This document shows, one piece after another, positions 1 through 11,106 of a DNA stretch of 64,000 nt. This DNA is from Formicarius rufipectus (Eukaryota > Chordata > Aves > Passeriformes > Formicariidae). Location: assembly GCA_013399695.1 (NCBI GenBank), contig VXAU01000295.1:29668-93667 (forward strand), read 5' to 3'. Below the pieces are notes generated by a model. That model had not been told where the DNA came from and searched no databases. It worked only from the letters and a program-made list of their open reading frames with translations. How positions within the stretch are numbered: position 1 is the first letter of the stretch; every line of letters begins with the position of its first letter. A program made the position numbers and the translations under genes.

Positions 1-33
1 TGTCTTCATCTCAGTTTAAGAGTTTTCTAGTTT
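1..33 (+). mobile_element. ERVL-type LTR, 3' part, left piece (split by LTR copy A)
   Basis: The first 33 bases read like the poly(A)-proximal end of the avian ERVL-type LTR seen complete at 20218-20675: 'tgtctt(c/t)atctcag' followed by 'gagttttct(a/g)g'. The same LTR resumes after the insertion at 781. The element is in plus orientation, and its 5' part lies outside the window. The match is by eye to the internal copy near 20550-20585. Confidence 0.7.
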
Positions 34-780
34 TGTGCTGGTTTAGAGTTAAACCAGCAGGAGAAATTAATTCAATTTGAATTGCGATTGCAAGTCAGAA
101 TAACAATTTAATAAAAAGATCACAAAATATACTGATACAGAAGGAAAATCTGTTTGACTCACAGAAATAGATGAAGAGCCCATCACAGTGGAGCACAAGC
201 AGAATGGAGCTCACCAGCCCCAGTGCTGAACACCACGTGGTCCCCTTGAGTAAAAAGTAAAAAGCAAGGAAGAAAACCTGCTGGTGAAAATGGTGGTTGC
301 AGTCTGGTCAAGAGTGGCAGCCACAGTCCTGTTGAGGCTCTGGTCCTCCTCTGGATCTGAAGAGAGATTCCAGTCTCAAAACCCCAAGCTTATACATGCT
401 TGAGATCAGATGGGAATGCCTAGTCCCTCCCCCAGGGTGGGGAGTTCCACAATGGGTGATTTACCCTGTGAGGTGAATCAGGGCATATTTTTGGCATATC
501 TGATGGCCCATTAGCAGACATGACCCTCAGGTGGGTGTGAAGGTGCTAATGGCTACCAGGAGGGGATTTAGCACACCTGAGTCATTCATGTGGCAACAGG
601 AAAACTTCCTTATCTCACAGAAGTTCCTAAAGACCCAGCTCGTAGCCTGAGGGGTTGGGTGTGCCGTGGGCAGCTGCTGCAAATGGTCCATTGTGAGCAA
701 TTTGTGAGAAAATGACATAGCGGGTTTAGAATACATACCCACCCAGTGACAAACTGTTCCTGGCCACTATAACCAGGACA
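34..780 (-). mobile_element. Solo LTR, family A-D, copy A (minus strand)
   Basis: This is a complete LTR of about 747 bp. In the sense direction it starts TGTCCTGGTTATAG and ends CCAGCACA, the TG...CA ends expected of retroviral LTRs. It carries a TATA-like element (sense 'tgtataagc', plus-strand about 390) and an ATTAAA signal near its 3' end, so U3-R-U5 order is recognisable. Flanking bases agttt (29-33) and agctt (781-785) are a 4-of-5 target duplication. A 5-bp duplication and the TGTCCTGG start suggest an ERVL-type element, which is inference. No gag, pol or env is attached. The insertion sits inside an older LTR. By eye it is over 90% identical to copy B. Open frames inside it (to about 88 codons) are shared with copy B only because the LTRs are related. 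Confidence 0.85.
37..58. repeat. Terminal hairpin of LTR copy A
   Basis: Perfect 9-bp inverted repeat, GCTGGTTTA / TAAACCAGC, with a 4-base spacer (gagt), at the U5 end of the LTR. The same stem recurs in copies B and D and is partly degraded in copy C. Confidence 0.8.
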
Positions 781-858
781 AGCTTTTACCATATTTATTC
801 TCTCTCTCATCCCACTGGGTGAGGAAGCGAGCAAGATACTGTGTGGGGCTGAGCCACC
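781..858 (+). mobile_element. ERVL-type LTR, 3' part, right piece
   Basis: This continues the LTR broken at position 33. 'cttttacc', 'ctctcatcccactggg' and 'gaggaagcgagcaag' match in order the end of the plus-strand ERVL-type LTRs at 18810-19398 ('ccatcccaccaggg ... gtgagcaagcag') and 20218-20675. Similarity fades after about 858, before a clear terminal CA, so the end is degraded. Confidence 0.65.
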
Positions 859-2500
859 CAATGAGCTGCTGTACAATTAACTAAGGGTAGTATATTCCAT
901 TGCTTACCCCAATTTTATTAATGAGTCTTCATGATCTCTTTCTCATTAACTAACTTTTCCACAACATTTCTACTTAAAAAGATCTATTTTTATTTCATAT
1001 AAATAAGTTATTTATAAAACAGAATATGTTACAAATACCAAGCTATTTTTCCTGCTCAGAACAGTCTCTGGTCTCAATCACATTCAACACTTGCAACTTG
1101 CTAAGGTTTCTTATCCAATCCTGTGGTTAAAGGACTTTTTCCCCATAAAGCTGAGGCCTCTTCTTGAAGCTTTACAGTTTGTTAGAGTTTAAACTTTTAC
1201 TTTCCTACTAATGTCAGACAGAATCATCAATATATACAGGTAACATGATCCAGGTGAAAGACAAGAGGTAGCCTGATCTTGATACAGATGCACTTGTGTA
1301 AAAAATAAAATTTGGACAATGTAGGATATTTATTTTGATAGATAAATATATGATATAATATTCTAGGATTTACAGTCAGATTAAGTTTGACTACATTTAA
1401 AATTTATAGGCAATTATTTATTATCAAAGTAAGTAACCACTGGAATTAAATGCAAAATATGATGATAGTTTTACTGGAACAGGTTTTTTCCCTTAAATGA
1501 AGGATGATTTTGTTTTATTTTTTTTAAATATAAAAGATAACTCCTAGTTTATGTAGGATTTAATTATGCAAGTCTAACATTTTGCATTATGCTGAAAGCC
1601 TTACAATCTGGGAACCTATGTTTTAGAACTAAATTTTGTTCTTTAATTGCAGTAGCTCCTCATGCAAAATCTATATGTCATTAACTGTGTCCCTGGGGAG
1701 ACACCAGCATCTGTGTGTCTGTGAACTATTGTCTTTTAAACAGAAAATAAACTGCACTTTTACAGATACTTGTCATAGTCACTGAAAAAAGAGCCTTACC
1801 ACATACCCTTCCTCAAACTCCTTCAGAGGTTTGGCAAGACAACTGTACTCTTTACAGTCAATCGACAAATTCTTGTTAAGTTAATGAAGAAATATAGTTG
1901 CTTTTCCCCTGTGTTATCTACAAACTTTAGATTTCAATGACGTACTGAGAAAGGGCATCAAACAGTCCGTGTCTCCTTATTCTGAATGAAAAGCATCACT
2001 AAAGTAGCAGAGGTTCTCTCTCATTAGCATAAAAAATATGCTGCATAAAGAAAGGTTACCTGAGTTGAGAAGTTTTGCTTGGATAGTTCAGTCAAACATT
2101 TTGGAGGAATCACATGCATTTCCTGAACCATAAATTATAATGTGCATTGAGAGAAATTATGTCCACCCCTTTTCAGCTCTCCTCTGAGAGGAGATGTCTG
2201 TCTACAGCCTTCTTATTTTCTGAGGTCAAAAAATGGAGCCAATAGCACGCTCAGAGGAGGACACCCCAACCCCTTTCAGGCCCTCTTCTCAGCATATCCT
2301 TTTGCCTCTTTTCTCTGCTCCTGTTGCAAATTTCTGATCCTGTCACAGATATAAGACCTCTGGTTTAAACATTTTCTAGATGTCTCAGTTTAGAGAACTT
2401 AGGAAATTTGTTGGACTAGAAACTAAAGCAGGGAGACAAGCCTCCTTTAATTTCAAAACAAATTTTAATTAAGATATGATAAATGGAAGGATAACAGTTC
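859..2500. other. Unique AT-rich intergenic or intronic DNA
   Basis: No recognisable gene, RNA gene or repeat. No frame of notable length on either strand. Only short A/T runs are visible. Confidence 0.6.
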
Positions 2501-2510
2501 CTAGCTATGA

Positions 2511-2536
2511 TATATATATATATATATATTTATATA
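2511..2536. repeat. (TA)n microsatellite
   Basis: Run of alternating TA with one interruption, directly abutting the AT-rich side of the GC-rich island that follows. Confidence 0.85.
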
Positions 2537-2564
2537 TTCAAGAGAAAACAAAACAACCAGGACT

Positions 2565-3085
2565 GAACGAGTAAAACCCCTGAACCAAACCCTCCCCCAC
2601 AATCTTTGTCCCTGTCGGGCACAGTGGTATTTATAGACTGCAGGCGATGAGTGGCCGGTGCTGGGCTGCCCCTCGAGGGGGGGGGTTGGTGGATGGAAAA
2701 AAGGCTTTGGCGTGTCCCTCCGAGGCTGTACAAATCCCTCTGTGGGGTCGTTGTTGGGGAGAAGCCGCTCAGGAAGGGCAAAAAGGGCTGGGATCCTCTT
2801 CTCTCGGCTTGTAGTTGGAGGGTAAATGTCTCTTGGGTCTGAAGGCGCCGATGCAAAGGCCCCTCCCGGCCAGGCTGGCCGCAGCTCGGCCTCCTCAGGA
2901 AACCCGATGCAAAGGCCCCGGCTAGTGATGTCTTCTCTCTCTCTCTGAGGCACAGGGAAATCCAAATCCAGGGATTGGAAAACGGGAGGATGAAAGGAAA
3001 GAAACCAAACTCCGAGGCAGAGGTTTCTTCCTGAGCCGTCTCTCGCCCGCAAACTGCAAAACCAGGTGTTCACTTCCCCCACCCC
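2565..3085 (-). promoter_or_regulatory. GC/CpG-rich island with TATA box, candidate minus-strand promoter or LTR
   Basis: About 520 bp of distinctly GC-rich DNA in an AT-rich setting, with roughly 20 CpGs counted by eye. On the minus strand it has a TATAAATA box (2628-2635). Upstream of that lie two perfect 16-bp copies of CCGATGCAAAGGCCCC (plus-strand wording) at 2848-2863 and 2904-2919, each containing an octamer-like ATGCAAAG. A minus-strand frame of 193 codons (3082-2501) crosses the island. It is proline- and arginine-rich, shows no domain I know, and ends in Tyr-Ile repeats read from the (TA)n tract, so it is probably not a protein. Candidates are the U3 of an unrecognised retroviral LTR, a CpG-island promoter with a first exon, or another GC-rich repeat. 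No convincing TG...CA ends or target duplication were found. Confidence 0.45.
2628..2635 (-). promoter_or_regulatory. TATA box, minus strand
   Basis: TATAAATA on the minus strand at the low-coordinate edge of the GC-rich island. Transcription would run toward the (TA)n tract. Function is inferred from motif and position only. Confidence 0.4.
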
Positions 3086-4809
3086 AGTGAATTACCAGTC
3101 ACCTTGTTTCTTTTGTTAGAGGCAATGGATGAAGATATGCCTCTTCTCCCATCATTCTGGTGGTAGGGGAAAGAAAAATTCCACTAGACTCTAAAACTAT
3201 AACACTAGATCATATTTTAACATGACATTGTCTGATCCAGCAGCTTTTGTTATTTTTGTAGTAAGGTCTGATAGAATCAGACTGCTGTGGTTTCCTGTTT
3301 AGTTAGTTGGCTTTGTTTTTGTCTTTTTAAATAGGAAGTACTGGAGAAATAGACGAAGTAGGTTGATAGGTGGGTCATTTGTTGTAAATAATTTGTCTTT
3401 ATTTTCTTTCATATCTTAGTCAGTTGCTCCTCTTATTCCTCCTGTTAATTGCCCTTTTTCTTTTCTCCTTCTCCCACTTCCTTCAAAGAAACTGACAATG
3501 ACACTAAAATATAAAAAAGCTTTCAGTTTGATTTGAGTTAGTTTGGTCTTTATTTTAATCATATTCAACAATTCTGTTCAGAGAGAAAAGCATATTTGCA
3601 ATTAAAAGAAAAATAAACAAATTTTATTGTTACGATACAGTTAATCTTCAGCTTGCTCTGAAATAGGGGAACTCTTCAGATAGTACCAGGCAACAGTCAG
3701 AGTATTTTAAACAGCAAATGCTGCAAACACAGTAGGATGCCATTACCATAGAGATAAAGTCATAGGTTCTAAGGAGTGCAATATAAGCAATAAAAAAAGA
3801 AGCAAATAGTAAAACACCATAATACTGATGAATCAAAAATGCTGGGGAAAAAAAAAAAAAAGAAAAGCAGTTGCAGACATGAAAATGACTGGATAAAAAA
3901 ATTAAACATTAAAGTTGAAAAAATTAACTTTCAGCTGAAGAAAAGGTAAACAGGCAAGCTCTTAATATAAAATAATAGTATTGCTATTGTTGAAGATCCA
4001 GTGTTAGGTAAACACATGCAGTCAGTGCCAGAAATAGAAGATGAGGATGTTTGGATTCCATTCCCACACTGAGTGCCACTGGCAAACCAAATAAAGTATC
4101 ATGATCAGTACCAAAAAATTAAAGCAACAACAGCAAAAAGGTGATAAGTCAAAAAAAAAACCCACATGTTTGCAGGTACTTGGTGCATCTTGCTCATTTT
4201 GATAAGTCATTTCATGTCCTGTAAACCAAACGTTAGACCCATTTATGATCAGTGTTAAAAATTGCTAGTAGTGTTTTAATTAAATCCACATTTTAAACAA
4301 AAAGTATTTTGTTGTGCAGAATGGGCTTTTATTTTTAATGAAAAATGTTCTCTTTCTCTTACAGAAAATACTGCTATCATTTCCAATTGTTTGCACCATT
4401 ATCACTGAATAACTAAATAAAAATACATGAAAAATTAACATGCTGCTTATGCATGGAAATTTCATTCAGCAAGGTGTTCTTAATGCTCTGAAACTGTTTT
4501 TGAGAACCTGCAAGGGTTTGCCTCTTTTTTTCGTTTTCTGTATTTTGTTTTTTCTTTGTGTGTGTGTGGTTAGTTGTTTGTTTTTGTTTTGATTCAATCT
4601 GAGTTTTAAAGTAATCATATAAAACATTTAGGGGATTTTTTTAAGTGAACTTGTATGGATCTGAGATACAACTTGCATACAGTGACATCAATTTTTAATC
4701 TGGATATTCAATCTGAAAAATCAAATAAAATGTTCTTGGAAAGGGATTTGGGCTTCTAAATATTATGAAATCCACAAAATATTGAAACTTGATGTAAGGC
4801 TATCCTTCT
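3086..4809. other. Unique AT-rich DNA with T/G-rich patches
   Basis: No recognisable gene. Contains a short poly(A) near 3846-3862 and a TTTG/TG-rich stretch at 4524-4591. All frames are at most about 62 codons, without recognisable domains. Confidence 0.55.
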
Positions 4810-4965
4810 CTGGGCCTGGTCCATCAGGTCCATGTCCTTCTTATGTCGAGGGCTCCAGAGCTGGGTGCTGCAGTGGGATTTCTCAAGAGCAAGGTAGAGG
4901 GGGACAATCACCTCCCTCAACTTACTGATCACACTGCTTTGGATGTAGCTCAGGATGTGGTTTGA
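4810..4965 (-). mobile_element. CR1 LINE fragment (antisense)
   Basis: Plus-strand wording follows the reverse complement of the CR1 3' region: 'ctccagagctgggtgctgcag', then 'gtagagggggacaatcacctccctca', then 'cacactgctttggatgtagctcaggatg'. Both ends are truncated. The fragment is old and diverged. Confidence 0.75.
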
Positions 4966-7144
4966 GTTTCACCAGAGCAGATTCCCAGAATGAAGGAATA
5001 TTATGTGAAGATGTGTACAGTGTCACATACATTCTGGCATTTCACATTAACTCATTCCGCTAATTCCGCTTAGTTCACCACTACTTTTATGGCAGTTTCA
5101 GAACCACCTTGCTTATTGAAAAGAGAAGGCTATCTCTCTTCAAGATTTCTTTTTTCTCAGCCTGCATAAAACATGCTGTTTAACTAGGACAGGAATGGTT
5201 GTTGCACATGCATGCCTGATGTGTTAGTTTCACCATCAAGTTAGGTAACCAAATGGGGAAAGTGTAGTTAAGTATTCTGTGTTTTCATCTGTTAAGTCTT
5301 TGTCCTCCTCTGTAGTCAGGAAAGATGTCCCAACATAAATAATAATGACTTCTGGCAAGTTTGGCAGCTATTTAAGTCTTATTCAAAAAGCATAAAAGAC
5401 AGAAATATTTAAAAATAATATATTTTAATTATTTGACCTAAGGTTCTTGTATTTATTAAACTAATGTGTAGCTTTTGCTAATTCTCTGTGAGGTTGCTTT
5501 AAGAATATCATTGTCTTTAATTGATTAAACATCATATCTAGTAGAAAAAGGCAGTCTACAGAATTCTAGACATGATGTCTAAAGTAGGAAAAAACCTAGT
5601 AAATCTTGGCAATGATGATAATTCAATTGACTGAAGGGTACCTATTTACCATTGATTTCCCATACTAAAGCTCTGGAACTGCATGAATGAAATAGAATTT
5701 GTGACAACTGAAGGATCTAAGAAAATTGAGTTGCTTCAGGACATACATGATTTTCAAGAAAGTAAGCACTAGTAACATTATTTTGTTTTAATGCAGCTTA
5801 AAAATAAATATTCAACATTCTAGAGAAAAAAAAATTGTTTTCAGTATTAAACAAATTTCCTGTAAATTTTGAATACACTAATATATCTCTGGGCAGATGT
5901 TAAACTGATTTTTTTATTAAGAGATTCTGTAATAATTTTCCTTTTTGTGATTGCACTTATATCAAAATAGAGGAGTATACTGTAGCAGAGTTCTGGTAGG
6001 GAAACAAAATTGAACAGAAAATAATATGCCAAAAGAATTTTTGAATCATTATAAGAGAGTATTTTGTTGAGCAAAGGTACCAAACCCCAAAACATAATTC
6101 ATTAAATAATTCTGACTTAATTCAACTTCAGTTGACAGAAACCGCATACTTTCTTTATTACATCTTCCTAATATCCACAGAATTTACATGCTCTTTGTTA
6201 GAAATTTATCACAACTCTGATGGCATCTTTCTCTGCATGTCTGATTAATTTTATCTTCAATAGCATCTTCCATTGATGCACAATGACATTATCTCATCAT
6301 TAAAGCCTAGATTTCGGATAGCACAATTTGGATAACAAAACCCCAAACAAAGCAGCAACATAATTTTGCCTGTATTGATCTTTGTGTGTAGTGTCATCTA
6401 TTTGACAAATGTAAGCATATATGTTTTTGCCTACTATTTCCAGAAAAAGGATGAGATTATTCTGTAGTGAGGAGAGAAACATTCATTCCATCTAAAATAC
6501 CATGTATTGATGTGTTATTTAGAGGGGGAAAATCTATCTTCAAAATAATTTCAGGACAAAACTTAAAGAAATATTGTAGTGGTGTGGTCCCAGGAAGTTT
6601 TTGTTTGTGCTTTTTGTTTGTTTGGTTTAATATTTGGCTTATCAGTCATTATTGCACAAACAATTTGCCAGATGTACTTTATATTCTTTGCCTTTGGGAA
6701 TTTACAGCATACATGGCTTTTACTTTTTGGGGTTTGTTTCTACTTTTTTTTTCTGCACTACATATGTATTTTTAATGGCAAAAAAATCTTTTGGTAGCTT
6801 TAGGTCTTTAATATTTCATGTTAACATGACCCTTATAAGTTCTTACTCGTTTTCTGTGTAGATGTGAAAACATCTTCATACTGTATTTAAAAAAGAAAAA
6901 GTTTAAAATATTTTTATTTTTTTCCTGTATTATAAATGATTTCTAGGTAACAGAGGGTTTTGGGGTTTTTTTCAATATTTTGCAATGTAAGTGTTGAAAG
7001 ACTTGTAAAAATCAAGTGGGAAATCACAGTTTTGACAGAGACAGGGCCTTCCAAAAGTGTGCATGAAGTACTACAGCCCATTATTCAAAGTGTGGTCAAA
7101 TGCATCAAGCAGAAACCCTACCACCAAAATTGGGATATTTATTT
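4966..7144. other. Unique AT-rich DNA
   Basis: No recognisable gene or repeat. Plus-strand frames near 6467-6861 read through T-rich sequence and are hydrophobic only for that reason. This interval, with 781-4809, separates LTR copies A and B and holds no retroviral gag or pol coding sequence. Confidence 0.55.
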
Positions 7145-7896
7145 TGTGCTGGTTTAGAGTTAAACCAGCAGGAGAAATTAATTCAACTTGAAATGCGATT
7201 GCAAGTCAGAATAACAATTTAATAAAAAGATCACAATAAATACATTGATACAGAAGGAAAATCCATTTGACCCACAGAAATAGATGTGCAGCCCAACACA
7301 GTGGGGCACAAGCAGAATGGAGCTCACCAGCCCCTGTGCTGAACACCACATAGCCTCCCTGAATTCAAAGTAAAAACAAAGAAAAAACCTGCTGGTGAAA
7401 ATTATGATTGCAGTCCAGCTGAGAGTGGCAGTCACAGTCCTATTGAGGCTCTGGTCCTCCTCTGGATCTGAAGAGAGATTCCAGTCTCAAAACCCCAAGC
7501 CTATACATGCTTGAGATCAGATGGGAACATCCAGTCCCTCCCCCAGGGTGGGGAGTTCCACAATGGGTGATTTACTCTGTGAGGTGAATCAGGGCATATT
7601 TTTGGCATATCTGATGGCCCATTAGCAGACATGACCCCCAGGTGGGTTTGAAGGTGCTGATGGCTACCAGGAGAGGAGTTAGCACACCTGAGTAATTCAT
7701 GTGGCAACAGGAAAACTTCCTTATCTCACAGAAGTTCCTAAAGACCCAGCTCGTAGCCTGAGGGGTTGGGTGTGCCGTGGGCAGCTGCTGCAAATGGTCC
7801 ATTGTGAGCAATTTGTGAGAAAATGACATAGTGGGTTTAGAATACACATCCACACAGTGACAAACTATATATGTCCTGTCTACTATAACCAAGGCA
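7145..7896 (-). mobile_element. Solo LTR, family A-D, copy B (minus strand)
   Basis: About 752 bp, nearly the same sequence as copy A in the same orientation. In the sense direction it runs from TGCCTTGGTTATAG to CCAGCACA. It keeps the TATA-like element, the ATTAAA region and the terminal hairpin at 7148-7169. The flanks (tattt left, aagtg right) do not form a clear target duplication, so the exact ends are less certain than for C and D. Open frames of about 70-106 codons in minus orientation parallel those of copy A and reflect shared LTR sequence, not protein coding. Confidence 0.85.
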
Positions 7897-8235
7897 AAGT
7901 GTTTTCTGCATCAGAAGATAATAATTAAAAAATAAATAAGTAAAAATCTCTACACTTCTGTGCCTGCATTGTTTAATAAATTGCACTTTTTTACTGTTGG
8001 AACAGTTTGATGTCTGTGTGCACACAAGCTGTATGTATGCTCCACAGCTGAAAAGGGGCAATCCAGACAGATCAACAACAGAGACATGGTCTCAGTGAGG
8101 TAGTGGATCTCTCTCATACCTTCCCATTACTTCTTTGTACATTATGTACATTATGCGTCAAATTTGTCCCTAGCAGGAGGCAATAATATTACAACATGAA
8201 TCTTTTAAATACTTTAGTAATGGGACCTTATTTCT

Positions 8236-8267
<32 letters not shown>

Positions 8268-8819
8268 CAGGATGAGACATAACTTCTGATGCCCTGAGGT
8301 AAGTTAAGAAACAAATCAAAGCAATAAGACAGGCCGGTAAATACTGTGCCTCCCTGCTTAGTAGAACAAAATCTAACAATAGTGAAGAAAGTTCTCTGTG
8401 TGAGAGCAGGTGTCTGTGCTGAGGAAACAGCAAGTCAGCTGCAATATTTCATTCCCAGTAGAAGAGACTGTACATTGTTATAGATGTGGTTATACTCTGA
8501 GAGTAAACCTTCCTAGAGTTTTGCTGCTTTATTGAAATAATCTTTGGTAACCTTTGAATTAATAATTGTGAGGCATAAAAGTTTACTTAATGCAAAAAAT
8601 CTTGATTTAATTTTGAAAATCATCGGTAGAGATCTAATGCCTTTCAATTAAAATGTATTCTGTTTCTGCCACTTGTTTATTGCCAGAAGGCTAGTGTGAT
8701 ACCAATTATATGATCATCTTTTTAGATTTTCTTGAATTCTTTATCAACATTCCCATTATTTTGGTTAGAAATGGAGTGCAGGGTGGGTGACCTTTGGTTA
8801 GCTCATTCACTTAGAGAAG
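7897..8819. other. Unique AT-rich DNA
   Basis: No gene recognised. The only structured element is the 27-base poly(A) run, listed separately. Confidence 0.55.
8240..8266. repeat. Poly(A) tract, 27 bases
   Basis: Uninterrupted A run, among the longest homopolymers in the window. No AATAAA lies just upstream and no flanking target duplication was seen. Confidence 0.9.
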
Positions 8820-9029
8820 CACAGAATCAGAGGATGGCCTAAGCTGGAAGGCAGCTCTGCAGTTTGGCTTGATCCACCACCTCCTGAGGGCAGGGTCAGC
8901 TTGAGGAGGTTGCGCAAGGCCATGTCCATTCAATTGTTTATTATGTCCAAGGATAAAGCCTTCATAATGTCCTGGTAACTTTTTCTAGTGTTTGACCACC
9001 CTCCTAGTTAGAAAAATCCACATAACTTT
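8820..9029 (-). mobile_element. CR1 LINE 3'-end fragment (antisense)
   Basis: Begins 'cacagaatcagaggatgg ... gctggaagg', the reverse complement of a CR1 3' end. It continues with 'agggcagggtcagcttgaggagg' and 'tagtgtttgaccaccctcctagtt', which match CR1 wording. Strongly diverged. An AAAC-rich tract follows directly. Confidence 0.7.
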
Positions 9030-9161
9030 AAAAAAAAACAAACAAAAAAACAAAAAAAAACAACAAACACAGCCACAACTAAACAAAACAAGCAAACAAA
9101 CCACCACAGCAACAAAACAAACAAAGAAAACCATAAAATCCATAGCAAAACAAAAGAAACT
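9030..9161. repeat. AAAC-rich low-complexity tract
   Basis: Irregular mixture of A runs with CAAA and CAA units on the plus strand, directly after the CR1 fragment. A plus-strand frame of 113 codons here is Lys/Gln/Thr-rich because of the tract and is not a gene. Confidence 0.85.
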
Positions 9162-10983
9162 TTCACAGGTTTCTGTTGCTTATTGCAAAAGAAGTGACAC
9201 TGAATTCCCTAAAAAAACAACGGAGAAGCAGAGGGAGCTCTGTGACAAATCTGGACAAACATTACCAATGAAAAGGCCAATATCATCAGAAAGAAATAAA
9301 TGGCTATTTCATAATCTAAATAATTTGTCTTAATTTTTCAAGCAATACAGAATACTGCTTTGAAGACTCATTTGACTTAATACTCAGTACACTAGAAACT
9401 AGACAGTAGAAGATCAAGAAACATAAGTAGTCAAGAAGATCTCAGAATAGAAATGAAATCTAGAATAAGAAGATGCATCTCAAATGTATGTGGTGAGATT
9501 ATGAAATATGCTGGTTTTTTATTCCAATGTCTGTTTCAGAAAGACGACAATATATATGCCTAAAACAATATGCATTATATTAAACTTCCCTTTTAAAAAT
9601 GAGTCCCTAAAGTTTAGTTCCTTCCTGACTCTCTCTGCTGTTACCAAAAGCATCTTTAAAAATAAATTAAGAATAGTTTTCAAATTTTACATGCATGTAT
9701 GTACAAGGTAATGAAAAATGTCAAGGTACTTTATTGGTTTTCACACAAGCTTTTCTACACTTATTAGTATAGCAATAACACATAGCTATCTCTTTCCCAT
9801 GAGGTCTGAGAATATGACAAAAGAGTTATTTAATTGATGTAGTTTAAATCAATTTTCAGAATGCCAATTTCAAAAATTGTTAATCTCCTTTCCCCCCCAC
9901 CACCCCCAGCCCTGACCCCGAGGAGTGTGGTTACATTTACAGAAGAGAATTTTATTCACTGTATAGGTTTTATTCAGGTTCAGTCTCTGGTTTTATCATA
10001 ATTCATAATCAGAGTAACATAAGGGCAGACTTATCATCAGCTACATAGTTTGATATAAGTAGAGAAAGCTGTAAAATCTTGTTCAACTTGCCTGTATTCA
10101 GTTAGATACCCCCATCTGCAGACTTATCTCACGTAAATTCTAACCTAATTATACATATAACTAAATTAAAACTAAGTAGCTCAAAAAATAGTACTAAGTA
10201 GATGTGACTGTTGCCTGATTTCTAAAGTGTACCAGAGAAAATTAGATAGTCCTTTCCATTTTTCACCTTAACACAAGGCATAAATAAATTCTACAAAAGG
10301 AATACTAATTTCCTTCAGTCCATCTTCAGCAGAATGTTAGCTGGGGCTTCTTTGATTTTAGTACATATAAATATACTAAAATTGGCATGCTGGAAAAAAA
10401 ATCTATCATCTTAAATAAATTAGGCTGACTCCTTGCCTGTACCTTCAAATCACTCTTTATTTTCTATCTCACTGCTCAGGGTAGGATTTTCCAAAGCTTG
10501 CAAGGAAGACTAATATTTGGAACGGGAAGGATTAGAGGTAAGTGTCAAAAAAACAATAGATGCTGATAAATTTGAAATCTAAAAAAAAAAAAAAAAAGTA
10601 GTATTGCGCCACTATTTGAGGGGAATAGTGTGATTAACTGTCATTGCTATCTTATATATATGGTAATAATTTAAAACACTGTAGTTCATTTCAGTGGTGC
10701 TTATTCTGTTGAAGAAATGGTATCTGATGGTCTGGACCCTCATATTTAAGGTTACTATAGGTTCAATTATTTATATTTGTTATTTAGTTGGTTTACTCCT
10801 CTCATTTTGCTTTGAACTTGGTGCCTTGTGCTTGTGATGAAGTTCTAAAAATAATCCATGGTTCAAAAGAGGAAGAAAGAAAAGAAACGTGTTGGAGGTG
10901 AAGTCAGAGAAGAACAAAAGCATAGTCTCACAAATGTTATCACAAATTGTGGGAAAAGCTCTTGAACAGTCATACACATATTG
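9162..10983. other. Unique AT-rich DNA
   Basis: No gene or repeat family recognised. Includes a C-rich patch near 9892-9910 and a 17-base poly(A) at 10581-10597. Confidence 0.55.
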
Positions 10984-11106
10984 AAAACAAAACAAAACAA
11001 AACAAAACAAACAAAAAAAAACCACAAACAAGCAAAAAAAAAAATAATTCCCCAACAAACCAACCAACCAACCCCCCAAAAAAGCCCCACAAAAAGCCAA
11101 CAAACA
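10984..11106. repeat. AAAC/CCAA-rich low-complexity tract
   Basis: Starts as a tandem CAAAA array (10984-11010), then becomes mixed CAAA, CCAA and A/C runs. Frames of 70-113 codons on both strands across it are artefacts of composition. Confidence 0.85.

Noticed and set aside
2501..3082. 193-codon minus-strand frame as a protein gene
   Set aside because: It lies in a GC-rich, stop-poor island, shows no known domain, and ends in Tyr-Ile repeats read from a (TA)n tract.
34..7896. A single provirus bounded by LTR copies A and B
   Set aside because: Copy A has its own 5-bp target duplication inside another LTR, and the interval has no retroviral coding content.
8992..9333. 113-codon Lys/Gln-rich frame (and similar frames at 10780-11159 and 43461-43733)
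   Set aside because: These are translations of AAAC- or TTTG-rich low-complexity tracts.
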